Source: Vibrio xiamenensis (lineage in GTDB: Bacteria > Pseudomonadota > Gammaproteobacteria > Enterobacterales > Vibrionaceae). Taken from it: a stretch of DNA of 64,000 nucleotides. Positions within the stretch are counted from its first letter, which is position 1. The number at the start of each line of letters is the position of its first letter. The DNA lies in the NCBI RefSeq assembly GCF_900100015.1, contig NZ_FNDD01000001.1, positions 1-64,000 of the forward strand, written 5' to 3'. Positions 18,623 to 27,488 of the stretch are shown here, one piece after another. The position numbers were made by a program, and so were the translations under genes. Under the pieces are notes generated by a model that did not search any database, was not told the DNA's origin, and was given only the letters and a program-made list of their open reading frames with translations.

Positions 18623-19801
18623 ATGGATAAGTTCGATATCGTAATCGCTGGCGGCGCAATGGCAGGAATGACGTTAGCTTTGGCGATTCAACATCGCTGT
18701 CAAACGTCGCTGTCGATTGCTATTGTTGAACCGTTTGAAACCAACCATCAAGCTCATCCTGGGTTTGATTCGCGTTCGATCGCACTCTCTTATGGCACCG
18801 TACAACTGCTGAAAAATTTCGATTTATGGCAAGACATTGCGCCTGTAGCGACGCCGATTAACGACATTCATGTTTCAGATCGTTCCCACCTTGGGATTAC
18901 TGAGATTAGCGCTGCAGAAGTGGGCGTGTTGGCGCTGGGATATGTGGTAGAGCTTGCCGATGTTGGGCGCATATTTGCGCAAAAAATTGCGCAGTCTGCC
19001 AACATTGAATTGATTTGCCCTGATAGCGTGGCAGATATCGAGCGTAGTCAGGATGAAGTAACCATTCGATTGCAAAGTGGTCGCCAAATTGGTTCGAGTT
19101 TGCTTGTCGCGGCCGATGGCGCTGTTTCAACTTGCTGTGAGAAAATCGGCTTGGAGATGCATGAGCACGATTTTGAACAGGTTGCGGTGATTTCAAATGT
19201 GGTGACTGACAAGCCTCATCAAGGTCGCGCTTATGAGCGCTTCACCGAGCAAGGCCCGATTGCGTTATTGCCGATGAGTGAAGGACGCATGTCTTTGGTG
19301 TGGTGTTTACCTCCAGAGCAAGCGAAAGCTGTTAAGTCGATGCCAGATGAACAATTTATTGAGCACTTACAGCAACGTTTTGGCTGGCGGTTAGGTAAGA
19401 TTGAAAAAGTAGGGCAGCGAGCCAGTTATCCATTAATCTTACGTTATCGACCACAAAACATTTCGCACCGTTTCGCGATAGTGGGTAATGCGGCGCAGAC
19501 TTTACACCCGATCGCAGGGCAAGGGTTTAATCTGGGTATTCGTGATGTGGCGAGTTTGGCGCAGGAAATTGCCGACTCTCAAGGTGACCCGGGCAGCTAC
19601 GTGATGTTGAACCGTTTTCGCTTGCGCAGAGAACAAGATCGCCAAGCCACTATCACATTAACGTCGGCTCTGGTACATGTGTTTTCCAACGATTACTTAT
19701 CGCTGCGTATTGGGCGAAATTTAGGATTAATGGCGATGAATGGCATTTCTGCCGTTAAAGCGCCGCTTTTACAACGAACGCTTGGCCTGGTTGAGCGTTA
19801 A
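18623..19801 (+). CDS. ubiH: 2-octaprenyl-6-methoxyphenol hydroxylase
   Basis: UbiH, 392 residues, a flavin monooxygenase that hydroxylates the ubiquinone ring. The FAD-binding loop GGAMAGM is at 10-16, the DG motif AADGAVS near 160, and the second FAD motif appears as GNAAQTLHPIAGQGFNLG near 290; the GN in place of GD is also found in E. coli UbiH, so it is not a defect. It is followed 20 bases later by the related ubiI. Confidence 0.93.
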   Translation: MDKFDIVIAGGAMAGMTLALAIQHRCQTSLSIAIVEPFETNHQAHPGFDSRSIALSYGTVQLLKNFDLWQDIAPVATPINDIHVSDRSHLGITEISAAEVGVLALGYVVELADVGRIFAQKIAQSANIELICPDSVADIERSQDEVTIRLQSGRQIGSSLLVAADGAVSTCCEKIGLEMHEHDFEQVAVISNVVTDKPHQGRAYERFTEQGPIALLPMSEGRMSLVWCLPPEQAKAVKSMPDEQFIEHLQQRFGWRLGKIEKVGQRASYPLILRYRPQNISHRFAIVGNAAQTLHPIAGQGFNLGIRDVASLAQEIADSQGDPGSYVMLNRFRLRREQDRQATITLTSALVHVFSNDYLSLRIGRNLGLMAMNGISAVKAPLLQRTLGLVER

Positions 19802-19821
19802 TACCATTAGGAACAATCATC

Positions 19822-21048
19822 ATGATGCAAAGCGTTGATATCGCGATTGTTGGTGGCGGCATGGTCGGCCTTGCTCTGGCTGCGGCATTTAAAGACACAG
19901 ATTTGCGCATTGCGGTTATTGAAGCGCATGTCCCTGATTCTGATTTGGGCGTCATTCCCGATGTTCGAGTCTCAGCGCTGAGTCGCTCAAGTGAAACCAT
20001 TTTGCGTAATTTAGGTGCTTGGAATGGCGTGATTCAACGTCGTGCTGCGCCTTACTCGGCAATGGAAGTGTGGGAGCAAGATAGCTTTGCTCGTATTGAA
20101 TTCAATGCCCATCAATTGGCGCAACCTGATTTAGGCCACATCGTTGAAAATCGCGTGATTCAGCTCGCTTTGCTTGAGCAAGTGGAAAAACAAGCCAATG
20201 TGAATCTGTATATCCCGGCCCAGTGCCAAACCTTGGCGCTGGGGGAGAGCGAAGCTTGGTTAACGCTCGATAATGGACAATCGCTTACTGCCAAATTGGT
20301 GGTTGGTGCTGATGGCGCAAACTCTTGGGTCAGACGTCAGCTTGATATTCCTCTCACTCATTGGGATTACGGCCATAGCGCTGTGGTCGCAACGGTTCGC
20401 ACTCAAGAACCACACGACAAAATCGCACGGCAAATTTTTACATCTCAAGGGCCGCTGGCATTTTTGCCACTGGAAGATTCACATCTCAGTTCTATCGTTT
20501 GGTCGACATCACCAAATCGAGCTGAGCGTTTAACAGCATTGGCTGAGGCTGAATTTAATAAAGTGCTGGCGGCTGAGTTTGATACTCGTCTTGGTATTTG
20601 TGAAGTGGTCGGAGAGCGCCAAGCGTATCCGCTTAAGATGCGCTATGCGCGTGATTTTGTTCAAGAGCGAATCGCCTTAGTTGGCGATGCGGCGCACACC
20701 ATTCATCCTTTGGCAGGCCAAGGGGTTAACCTTGGTTTACTTGATGCAGCGAGCCTCGCCCAAGAAGTCATGAGATTATGGCAACATGGCGAAGATATCG
20801 GTGCTCGTCGTCATTTACGCAGTTATGAGCGTTGGCGCAAATCGGAAGCGGCGAAAATGATTGCGGCGATGCAAGGATTTAAAGATCTTTTTGACGGCAA
20901 CAATCCGGCTAAGAAACTGTTTCGAGGGATTGGAATGAAGCTGGTGGGGCAATTGCCTGGGGCGAAAGATGAAATCATGAAGCGCGCACTTGGCTTAAAG
21001 GGCGAACTGCCTGACTTGGCTAAACAATCGTCGGCAGCGCAGGTTTAG
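19822..21048 (+). CDS. ubiI: FAD-dependent 2-octaprenylphenol hydroxylase
   Basis: UbiI (formerly VisC), 408 residues, hydroxylates C5 of the ubiquinone ring. GGGMVGLALAAAF (11-23) binds FAD, and GDAAHTIHPLAGQGVNLG near 290 is the canonical second motif. Two ATGs stand in tandem; E. coli UbiI starts at the second (MQSVD), while spacing from AGGAA fits the first. It is a paralogue of UbiH next door and the last gene before a strong terminator. Confidence 0.93.
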   Translation: MMQSVDIAIVGGGMVGLALAAAFKDTDLRIAVIEAHVPDSDLGVIPDVRVSALSRSSETILRNLGAWNGVIQRRAAPYSAMEVWEQDSFARIEFNAHQLAQPDLGHIVENRVIQLALLEQVEKQANVNLYIPAQCQTLALGESEAWLTLDNGQSLTAKLVVGADGANSWVRRQLDIPLTHWDYGHSAVVATVRTQEPHDKIARQIFTSQGPLAFLPLEDSHLSSIVWSTSPNRAERLTALAEAEFNKVLAAEFDTRLGICEVVGERQAYPLKMRYARDFVQERIALVGDAAHTIHPLAGQGVNLGLLDAASLAQEVMRLWQHGEDIGARRHLRSYERWRKSEAAKMIAAMQGFKDLFDGNNPAKKLFRGIGMKLVGQLPGAKDEIMKRALGLKGELPDLAKQSSAAQV

Positions 21049-21071
21049 CTCAGGAATGATAAAAACACAGA

Positions 21072-21105
21072 TAAAAAAAGGTTGGCTTAACGCCAACCTT
21101 TTTTT
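21072..21105. terminator. Bidirectional terminator between ubiI and the ytfK-like gene
   Basis: GGTTGGC (21079-21085) and GCCAACC (21091-21097), flanked by seven A on the left and eight T on the right, so it can stop transcription from both sides. Confidence 0.9.
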
Positions 21106-21187
21106 TAAGCCGATTGTGTTGCTAAATTTATCAAGCTTCATCACTAATCGCGTTGCCAAACCGACCAGATGCTAAAGCTGACCGAGG

Positions 21188-21394
21188 TTACGCATAAGCG
21201 CAGCGTAACTTCATAATTTCTTGGTTGACCTCTTTCACTGCCTGATAGTGACGCTTTTCAGCTTGCTCAGGGAGGATCAGTTTACCGTTATCGAATTCAA
21301 ATTTGCCAATGCCGTAGATGTAAATTCTACCTTTAAACAGTCGACTTACGTGTTTAGCAATCATACTTGGCGTATAGCGCTTAAACAGTCTCAT
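21188..21394 (-). CDS. ytfK: DUF1107 family protein, YtfK-like
   Basis: A 68-residue basic protein of the DUF1107 family. Its start MRLFKRYTPSMIAKHVSRLF and the middle GRIYIYGIGKFEFDNGKLIL line up along the whole length with E. coli YtfK, also 68 residues. YtfK of E. coli binds SpoT and tilts it to (p)ppGpp synthesis under phosphate or fatty-acid starvation; the same role is an inference here. The ribosome site is weak (AAGGAT). It is a monocistronic minus-strand gene ending at the shared terminator. Confidence 0.85.
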   Translation of the reverse strand: MRLFKRYTPSMIAKHVSRLFKGRIYIYGIGKFEFDNGKLILPEQAEKRHYQAVKEVNQEIMKLRCAYA

Positions 21395-21493
21395 ATTTTT
21401 ATCCTTATTTTTTCAAGCGCTGCACATTATATAGAGCCCCATATCGAAAAGGTGTGACACTAGTGGGGTAATATGCAGTAAATGGTGTTCCGT

Positions 21494-21539
21494 TTGGATA
21501 TTTTTGCTGCTGTGTGCAAAAAAGCAGTCAAATATCCAA
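21494..21539. repeat. Long hairpin in the gene-poor region
   Basis: TTGGATATTT (21494-21503) and AAATATCCAA (21530-21539) are perfect ten-base arms, with an inner stem CTGCT/AGCAG (21507-21511 and 21523-21527). No T run follows, so it is not an intrinsic terminator. The surrounding 604-base gap (21395-21998) has no convincing gene. Confidence 0.6.
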
Positions 21540-21682
21540 CTTCATGTGACTCTTTCCTCATTTTTATTCTAATTTTGTTCGCCATAACTCTGTTGCCGAG
21601 CTTATTTAGCCGAACTTTTGTTACCGTTTTAAGAATAGTCGAAGTTTTTTTTATTGTGACAGTCAGCTGTCATGTCCGTGAT

Positions 21683-21707
21683 AAAAAAAGCCCGCACAGT
21701 GGCGGGC
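21683..21707 (-). terminator. Minus-strand terminator 290 bases past ybaK-like gene
   Basis: GCCCGC (21690-21695) and GCGGGC (21702-21707) with a run of seven T on the minus strand. It probably ends the ygfZ-ybaK transcript, leaving an unusually long 3' region, or a small RNA encoded there. A 35-codon frame (21725-21832, minus) lies in between but has no ribosome site, so I do not call it a gene. Confidence 0.75.
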
Positions 21708-21998
21708 GAATAGTCACAGATGCATTACACAAAAAGTGGATGTCCTGAAACAATCAGTGGATTCACTTTTCTGTTGGAGAAGGAACCGTATCGCTTGGCG
21801 GCTAAGATCATGTTCAGCACGCGTCGACACATTAAACAATACAACTTTATTTGTTTGAACTTTAACCAACACCGCCAGCATAAAGCAAAAACATTCACGT
21901 GACTACTTATGCTTTTAATATGAATAAAAATTTACAATAATTTGTTTGGTTAATGAGTGCAATATCTCATTAATTATGTAATGTGATGTAACGCATTC

Positions 21999-22475
21999 TC
22001 AGGATTTACACAGATCCACCAAAATGGGTTGGCATAATTGGATTAAATCGCTGGGCTTTAGTGCGATTCCAGCCATGTTGCTGCCGCTGCTGATAGTCAC
22101 TTCGTCGTGAGTGGTCAGCTCTGGGTCCATCAAAATCGGCATGGATTTAAGTAAAAGAAGTGGTGCGACGCAGCCGATTTGATAGCCAGTAATGGTGGGA
22201 ACATCCGCCAAGTTTACGCAAGTCATACGGCGACAGTTTAAAACTGCACGGGCTTTCTTAGGATCAACCGATTGGTTGCCAGGCACGCACGCGAGCGCGT
22301 ACAGATCGCCCATGTCACGAAGCAAAATCGATTTGACCATTTGCTGAGCTTGAATGCCCCTTTGCATGGCCGCATCTTCAATTGTGGTCGCTGGAGTTTG
22401 ATGGGGCAGCAGGCGGTAAGCCACCTGCTGTTGGTCTAAATATTCAGTTAGCGGTGTTGAGAAGGGATTATTCAT
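21999..22475 (-). CDS. YbaK/ProX-type aminoacyl-tRNA deacylase family protein
   Basis: A 158-residue single-domain protein of the YbaK/prolyl-tRNA editing family. These enzymes hydrolyse mischarged tRNA such as Cys- or Ala-tRNA-Pro. [24 protein letters not shown] (split here: a conserved lysine sits in VKSILL near 48) and the later [12 protein letters not shown] fit the family. The start overlaps the end of ygfZ by eight bases, so translation is coupled. It is more divergent than E. coli YbaK, and its tRNA specificity cannot be told. Confidence 0.8.
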   Translation of the reverse strand: MNNPFSTPLTEYLDQQQVAYRLLPHQTPATTIEDAAMQRGIQAQQMVKSILLRDMGDLYALACVPGNQSVDPKKARAVLNCRRMTCVNLADVPTITGYQIGCVAPLLLLKSMPILMDPELTTHDEVTISSGSNMAGIALKPSDLIQLCQPILVDLCKS

Positions 22476-23439
22476 CGTCCAAGGAATAGGGTAGTGGCTG
22501 AATTGACCATTGAGTTTCAGGTTGCGCTTTTAACCGAAACTGAGTGTCTGGTTCGAGATTATTTGGCAATACCGCCAACGCGATAGCATGCCCATCGTTA
22601 AACTGATATCCAGCCATAATTGTGCCTGCACTGCGCCAATTTTCACCCACGGAGCGTTCAAGTTCCTGCTCACAAAAATTGTCGATATTTTCTAGTGTAT
22701 TACCTGCCAAACTGAACAGCGCTCGTTTGTTAATGCCACGATATTTTGCTCTGGCTACGGTTTCTTGCCCGGTGTAGCAGCCTTTGGTAAAGCAAATACC
22801 TCCCAAAGCTTGCAGGTTCAATGCCTGAGGAATGTGCTCATTTTGCTGTTTTTCATGAACAATCGGCACAGCATTTTCAATATCTAAACGTGTCCAAATA
22901 CTTTCGCTGACCAACTCAGCTTGGCTGTCGTTGACTAAGCTGTTGGCGAATTCGCCAGACACTAAAAGTAACCAGCGCTGCGAATCAATTTTGACCGCAG
23001 TGCCATGTTCAAAAGCGCTGACTTGCTGATCGGGGTTGGCAAACTCGGCGATGAATTCGCTAGCTTGTTCGCCGATCACGCCCAGCGCAATATCTTGGCT
23101 AGCTTCGAGTGTTACTTTTGAGAAAATGGCATATTTTTTAAGCTCAGCAAGCTCTTTTTCCAGCGCTGATTTGGGCTGAAACATGGCTAAACCGTCACGA
23201 TGATAGAAGGCGCGAAACGCACTCCACACTTTCCCTTTTGCATCACAGTGGGCGCCAAATGTCGCTTGTTGTTTATCGAGAGAAACCAGATCGCAAGTGA
23301 GCTGACCTTGTAGATAAGAGATTTTGTCATCGCCCACTGCGCTGATTACTGCCCACGATTCAAGGTGAGTGAGCATCAGTTTTGGTAATGGGGCTGATGA
23401 TGAAAGTGACAGAGGAGAAAACGTGTTCGACCAATTCAT
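22468..23439 (-). CDS. ygfZ: tRNA-modifying protein YgfZ
   Basis: YgfZ, 323 residues, a folate-binding protein of the GcvT-like fold that helps make and repair iron-sulphur clusters, including that of the tRNA thiomethylase MiaB. The diagnostic KGCYTGQE motif (KGCYxGQE) is near residue 218, with the essential cysteine. It lies divergent from sdhE and overlaps the following YbaK-like gene by eight bases. Confidence 0.93.
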   Translation of the reverse strand: MNWSNTFSPLSLSSSAPLPKLMLTHLESWAVISAVGDDKISYLQGQLTCDLVSLDKQQATFGAHCDAKGKVWSAFRAFYHRDGLAMFQPKSALEKELAELKKYAIFSKVTLEASQDIALGVIGEQASEFIAEFANPDQQVSAFEHGTAVKIDSQRWLLLVSGEFANSLVNDSQAELVSESIWTRLDIENAVPIVHEKQQNEHIPQALNLQALGGICFTKGCYTGQETVARAKYRGINKRALFSLAGNTLENIDNFCEQELERSVGENWRSAGTIMAGYQFNDGHAIALAVLPNNLEPDTQFRLKAQPETQWSIQPLPYSLDDE

Positions 23440-23624
23440 ATTGAGTTACCGAGTCGTTGTTGTGCTTATCAGACTATGTTAATGGTTAACGATGGAAATA
23501 AACAAGCCTAAGTTGTTACACGTAATTTTGTTAGCTTGCTCGTTAGTGTGACTGAGATAGTGGCTGACAGGTATTTTGCTTGTTACACTGCGGCGAAACA
23601 ACCTACAGGTGAGGGATAACAATA

Positions 23625-23885
23625 ATGTACACCGCGGAAGAGAAAGCGCGCATCAAATGGGCATGTCGCCGAGGAATGTTGGAATTGGATGTGGTGATTA
23701 TGCCATTTTATGAAGAGTGCTTTGATTCGCTGACAGAAGCGGAGCAGCAGCATTTTGTTTCTTTGCTTGAGTGCGATGACCCTGACTTGTTCACTTGGAT
23801 CATGGGCCATGGTCGCAGTGAAAACCTCAGCCACGCTGCTATGGTCGATAAAATTGTCGCGCACAACCTCAGCAAGGTCCGTTAA
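23625..23885 (+). CDS. sdhE: FAD assembly factor SdhE
   Basis: SdhE (YgfY), 86 residues, promotes covalent FAD attachment to succinate dehydrogenase and fumarate reductase flavoproteins. The RGMLELD segment at 16-22 carries the conserved RGxxE motif. It is followed, with overlap, by ygfX on the same strand, the conserved toxin-antitoxin-like named pair cptBA of E. coli. The neighbouring nadB product is also a flavoprotein. Confidence 0.95.
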   Translation: MYTAEEKARIKWACRRGMLELDVVIMPFYEECFDSLTEAEQQHFVSLLECDDPDLFTWIMGHGRSENLSHAAMVDKIVAHNLSKVR

Positions 23886-24273
23886 TTTATACGCGACACC
23901 TTCCTTTCAAGCACTGATTGTACAATGGGTGATTCTGCAATTGGCAATCAGTGTTCTCACTATTAATGGTTTTCCTCTGATTGTAAGTGTCTGCTTACTT
24001 TGTTTGTTTATTTCCGTTTTATTTCAGCGCAAGCTTTTACCGACGCCACTTCACGGCGTGATTGACTTGGATTCAAACCAATTTCGAATCGGCAAACATC
24101 AATATTATTATCAGCGCTGTGATGTCAGTTTTCATACCTGGTTAGTTATCTTTGAGCTCAAGTCTGGAGAGAAAGTGTGTATCTGGCGAGATAGTGTTTG
24201 TGACGCCGATTATCGCCATCTTTTAGTGATGCTACGCACACAAAAAACGCCCTCAACGATGGCTGGTCGTTGA
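23854..24273 (+). CDS. ygfX: YgfX family inner-membrane protein
   Basis: About 139 residues if started at the TTG at 23854; other in-frame starts (ATG 23809 or 23755) lie deeper inside sdhE, so the start is uncertain. Two adjacent hydrophobic helices near the N terminus (VQWVILQLAISVL and IVSVCLLCLFISVLF) are followed by a soluble part with WRDSVCDADYRHL near the end, as in E. coli YgfX (CptA), which has been linked to FtsZ/MreB and to SdhE. The last codons and stop lie inside the hairpin that terminates the convergent nadB. Confidence 0.8.
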   Translation: MSRTTSARSVNLYATPSFQALIVQWVILQLAISVLTINGFPLIVSVCLLCLFISVLFQRKLLPTPLHGVIDLDSNQFRIGKHQYYYQRCDVSFHTWLVIFELKSGEKVCIWRDSVCDADYRHLLVMLRTQKTPSTMAGR

Positions 24274-24281
24274 GGGCGTTT
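24242..24281 (-). terminator. nadB terminator overlapping the ygfX 3' end
   Basis: AACGCCCTCAACGA (24246-24259) and TCGTTGAGGGCGTT (24267-24280) are perfect 14-base arms. The T run exists on the minus strand (24242-24247), so it terminates nadB. The ygfX stop codon (24271-24273) is inside the right arm. Confidence 0.88.
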
Positions 24282-24298
24282 GTCTGTTGAGGCTCGAA

Positions 24299-25909
24299 TT
24301 AGAACTGTTCTGGCGTCAATATGGTTGGGCCGCTGTTTTCGAGCAAATTCGGATAATCCAAAGTGTAGTGCAAGCCACGGCTTTCTTTGCGTTGCATCGC
24401 GCAGCGCACCATCAGTTCGGCGACTTGGAGCAGATTACGCAGTTCCAGTAAGTTATTTGAAACGCGGAAGTTACTGTAATATTCATGAGTTTCTTGCTGC
24501 AGCAATTGAATACGACGCAGCGCGCGCTCTAGGCGTTTGTCAGTACGCACGATACCCATGTAATCCCACATAAATAGGCGCAGTTCGTGCCAGTTATGTT
24601 GAATGATCACTTCTTCGTCTGAGCTGCTGACTTGGCTTTCGTCCCAAGCCGGCAGTTCTGATGGCAATGTGGCTGAATCCAACTTGGCCAGAATGTCTTT
24701 GGCCGCCGCCCATGCGTATACCACGCACTCGAGTAATGAGTTCGAAGCCATACGGTTCGCGCCGTGCAAACCGGTGTAGCTCACTTCACCGATGGCATAC
24801 AACTGCTCTAGATCGGTTTGACCGTGGCGATTCACCATCACACCGCCGCAGGTATAGTGCGCGGCGGGTACGATCGGAATTGGCTCTTTGGTCATGTCAA
24901 TGCCAAGCTCCATCAAGCGAGAGTGAATGGTTGGAAAATGTTTTTCGATAAAATCTGCCGGTTTATGGCTGATATCGAGATACATGCAATCGGCGCCTAG
25001 GCGTTTCATCTCATAATCGATAGCACGAGCGACGATGTCTCGCGGCGCAAGTTCGGCGCGCTGGTCAAAATCCAACATAAAGCGTGAACCGTCTGGGCGC
25101 AGTAAATACGCACCTTCACCGCGCAGAGCTTCTGTCAGAAGAAAGTTACGCGCTTCTGGGTGATACAAACAAGTCGGATGGAATTGGTTAAATTCTAGGT
25201 TTGCCACGCGGCAACCGGCACGCCACGACATGGCAATACCATCGCCTGAAGACACGTCAGGGTTAGACGTGTATTGATACACTTTTGACGCGCCGCCAGT
25301 GGCAACGATAACAAATTTGGCGCGTACCGCTTCGACGTGCTCGTCATTGCGGTTCCAAATATAAGCACCGATGACTTTCTTGCGATCGCCGCCAATTTTG
25401 TCTTCGGTAATTAAATCCAGAGCGTTGTAGCGCTCAAACATTTTTATGTTCGGGTGATTATGAACGTTATCTTGCAGCGAAGTTTGCATGGCCATGCCAG
25501 TGGCATCGGCTGCGTGCAGAATGCGGCGATGGCTGTGTCCACCTTCGCGCGTCAAATGGTAACGTGGATGTTCGTCGTCATCATTTTCTTCGCGGTCAAA
25601 AGGTACACCGCCATCGATGAGCCATTGCACGCACTCCTTGGCGTTTTGAGCAATGTATTCCACGGTGTCTCGCTCACAAATCCCTGCGCCGGCAATCAGG
25701 GTATCTTGGACGTGAGATTCAATGCTGTCTGATTCGTCGAAAACGGCAGCAATTCCTCCCTGTGCATAGTAAGTTGCGCCTTCGCTACGTGGACCTTTAC
25801 TGAGCACAATCACATCACAGTGGTTGGCTACTCGTAATGCTAAGGTTAAACCTGCAGCGCCACTACCAATTACTAACACATCGCATTGATGTTCTCGGTT
25901 TGCGTTCAT
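24299..25909 (-). CDS. nadB: L-aspartate oxidase
   Basis: NadB, 536 residues, a flavoenzyme that oxidises aspartate to iminoaspartate, the first step of de novo NAD synthesis. [12 protein letters not shown] (17-28) binds [14 protein letters not shown] near 48 and the HPTCLY segment near 244 with the active-site region are typical of the succinate dehydrogenase/fumarate reductase flavoprotein family. It is transcribed away from rpoE. Length is normal. Confidence 0.96.
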   Translation of the reverse strand: MNANREHQCDVLVIGSGAAGLTLALRVANHCDVIVLSKGPRSEGATYYAQGGIAAVFDESDSIESHVQDTLIAGAGICERDTVEYIAQNAKECVQWLIDGGVPFDREENDDDEHPRYHLTREGGHSHRRILHAADATGMAMQTSLQDNVHNHPNIKMFERYNALDLITEDKIGGDRKKVIGAYIWNRNDEHVEAVRAKFVIVATGGASKVYQYTSNPDVSSGDGIAMSWRAGCRVANLEFNQFHPTCLYHPEARNFLLTEALRGEGAYLLRPDGSRFMLDFDQRAELAPRDIVARAIDYEMKRLGADCMYLDISHKPADFIEKHFPTIHSRLMELGIDMTKEPIPIVPAAHYTCGGVMVNRHGQTDLEQLYAIGEVSYTGLHGANRMASNSLLECVVYAWAAAKDILAKLDSATLPSELPAWDESQVSSSDEEVIIQHNWHELRLFMWDYMGIVRTDKRLERALRRIQLLQQETHEYYSNFRVSNNLLELRNLLQVAELMVRCAMQRKESRGLHYTLDYPNLLENSGPTILTPEQF

Positions 25910-26129
25910 AAAACTTTTAAATTCCCGAACTAAAGTAGAGTTTGAGTACTCTTATCCCATTCAATTTGCTCAATCATAGCATCGCTGAATTTGCAATTCT
26001 TAGTAAATAACATTGCTTTTCACTACTTTCGTCCCCAAAATCGAGACAGAGAAGTATGAGTTACATCACTTTGTCATTTTATTTTGAAATTTCTTGCAAA
26101 TATTCTTTTAAAAGTTAGCAAGAATGATT

Positions 26130-26156
26130 GAACTTTATCCGTATTGTTTTGTCACA
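26130..26156 (+). promoter_or_regulatory. Sigma-E-type promoter of rpoE
   Basis: GAACTT (26130-26135), a 16-base spacer and TCACA (26152-26156) fit the extracytoplasmic sigma-E consensus (GGAACTT ... GTCNNA). This implies that RpoE transcribes its own operon. The rest of the 347-base gap (25910-26256) carries the nadB promoter region and a 5'-leader hairpin (26207-26230, loop GAGA) close to the rpoE start. Confidence 0.75.
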
Positions 26157-26256
26157 ATAGTGCTCAAGTAAGCAGTGGTGTCAATACTACATTTTGCATA
26201 ATGAATACCCATATCTGAGAAGATAGGGGTTTATAACGATAGGAGTATACGCTCGA

Positions 26257-26835
26257 ATGAACGAGCAGTTGACCGATCAGGTATTAATTGAGCGAGTTCA
26301 GGGCGGCGATAAACAAGCGTTTAATCTTTTGGTTTTGCGCTATCAAAACAAAGTTTGCAACCTCATTTCTCGATACGTGAATAATCCAGGTGACGTGCCA
26401 GATGTGGCACAGGAAGCCTTTATTAAAGCGTACCGAGCGATCCCGAGTTTTCGTGGAGAGAGTGCATTCTATACTTGGTTATATCGAATTGCTGTGAACA
26501 CCGCTAAAAATCATCTTGTTGCACAAAGTCGTAGGCCGCCTGCGAGTGATGTAGACGCAGAAGATGCTGAATATTACGAAACAGGCAGTGCACTGAAAGA
26601 AATTTCGAACCCTGAGAACTTAACGTTGTCCAAAGAATTGAAACGTGTAGTTTTCAGTGCCATCGAAGCACTGCCTGATGATTTAAAAACCGCAATGACG
26701 TTGCGCGAGCTTGATGGCTTGAGTTACGAGGAAATAGCAGCGGTGATGGATTGCCCTGTTGGAACGGTACGTTCGCGTATCTTCCGCGCTCGTGAAGCGG
26801 TTGAAAAGAAGATTCAACCCTTGATGCAACGCTAA
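26257..26835 (+). CDS. rpoE: RNA polymerase sigma factor RpoE
   Basis: Sigma-E, 192 residues, directs transcription of envelope stress genes. Sigma region 2 (residues about 10-95, with FNLLVLRYQNKV and DVAQEAFIKAYRAI) and region 4 (about 130-185, with LDGLSYEEIAAVMDCPVGTVRSR helix-turn-helix, split at G) are joined by a short linker with no region 3, as in ECF sigma factors. It is first in the rpoE-rseA-rseB-rseC operon and lies behind a sigma-E-type promoter. Confidence 0.98.
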   Translation: MNEQLTDQVLIERVQGGDKQAFNLLVLRYQNKVCNLISRYVNNPGDVPDVAQEAFIKAYRAIPSFRGESAFYTWLYRIAVNTAKNHLVAQSRRPPASDVDAEDAEYYETGSALKEISNPENLTLSKELKRVVFSAIEALPDDLKTAMTLRELDGLSYEEIAAVMDCPVGTVRSRIFRAREAVEKKIQPLMQR

Positions 26836-26861
26836 AACCGGTAATAACTATGGTGAAAATA

Positions 26862-27488
26862 ATGGCTGACAAAGAAAAACTTTCAGCACTCATGGATGGA
26901 GAGTTGGTCGATAAAGCTTTAATTTCAGAGCTATCACAAGACCAAGAAAGTCTGCAGGTTTGGAAAGATTACCATTTAATTGGTGATGTTATGCGCGGTG
27001 AAGCTCCAGCAAATCTGGAGTGGAATATCGCTGAAAGTGTCGCATTGGCACTGGAGAATGAACCTGCTCATAGCTTGGTTGATCGCGCCAATGTCACTCA
27101 TCTGCGTGATGCCATCACGGAATCACAACCAGAGCCGCAAAAAGCGCGTCGTCAATTGCCGACGTGGCTGACCCAGTTTGGTCAAGTAGCAGTCGCTGCT
27201 TGTGTCACTTTGGCTGTGATTGTGGGCGTTCAGCAATATGGTGGTGACGGCACGGCGCCTGACGGTAGCAATGATAAGCTGCCTGTTCTGCAAACCGTTC
27301 CTTTTGCCGGCAGTGCTGAGCCTGTGAGTTTGACTCGTGAGTCGGTTGAGCGTCAGGTAAATGAAGTCAATGTTCAAGAGCAGCGCCGCCGCATTAGTGC
27401 GATGTTGCAAGATTACGAACTGCAATTGAGATTAAACAGTGGCGACACTGAGCATCAAATGGTTGACCCCGAAGCGGTAGTTGAATGA
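26862..27488 (+). CDS. rseA: Anti-sigma-E factor RseA
   Basis: RseA, 208 residues, holds sigma-E at the inner membrane until DegS and RseP cut it. The cytoplasmic sigma-binding domain (MADKEKLSALMDGE, 1-90) is followed by one transmembrane helix at about 107-125 and a periplasmic tail. I use the ATG at 26862, preceded by GGTGA; a start four codons upstream is less likely. It overlaps rseB by four bases (ATGA). Confidence 0.95.
   Translation: MADKEKLSALMDGELVDKALISELSQDQESLQVWKDYHLIGDVMRGEAPANLEWNIAESVALALENEPAHSLVDRANVTHLRDAITESQPEPQKARRQLPTWLTQFGQVAVAACVTLAVIVGVQQYGGDGTAPDGSNDKLPVLQTVPFAGSAEPVSLTRESVERQVNEVNVQEQRRRISAMLQDYELQLRLNSGDTEHQMVDPEAVVE

Noticed and set aside
21482..21748. An 88-codon plus-strand open frame with a hydrophobic stretch
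   Set aside because: It runs across the long hairpin and the minus-strand terminator, has no ribosome site and no recognisable family.
21725..21832. A 35-codon minus-strand open frame between the YbaK-like gene and its distant terminator
   Set aside because: No ribosome site and no recognised homologue; kept only as part of the small-RNA suggestion.
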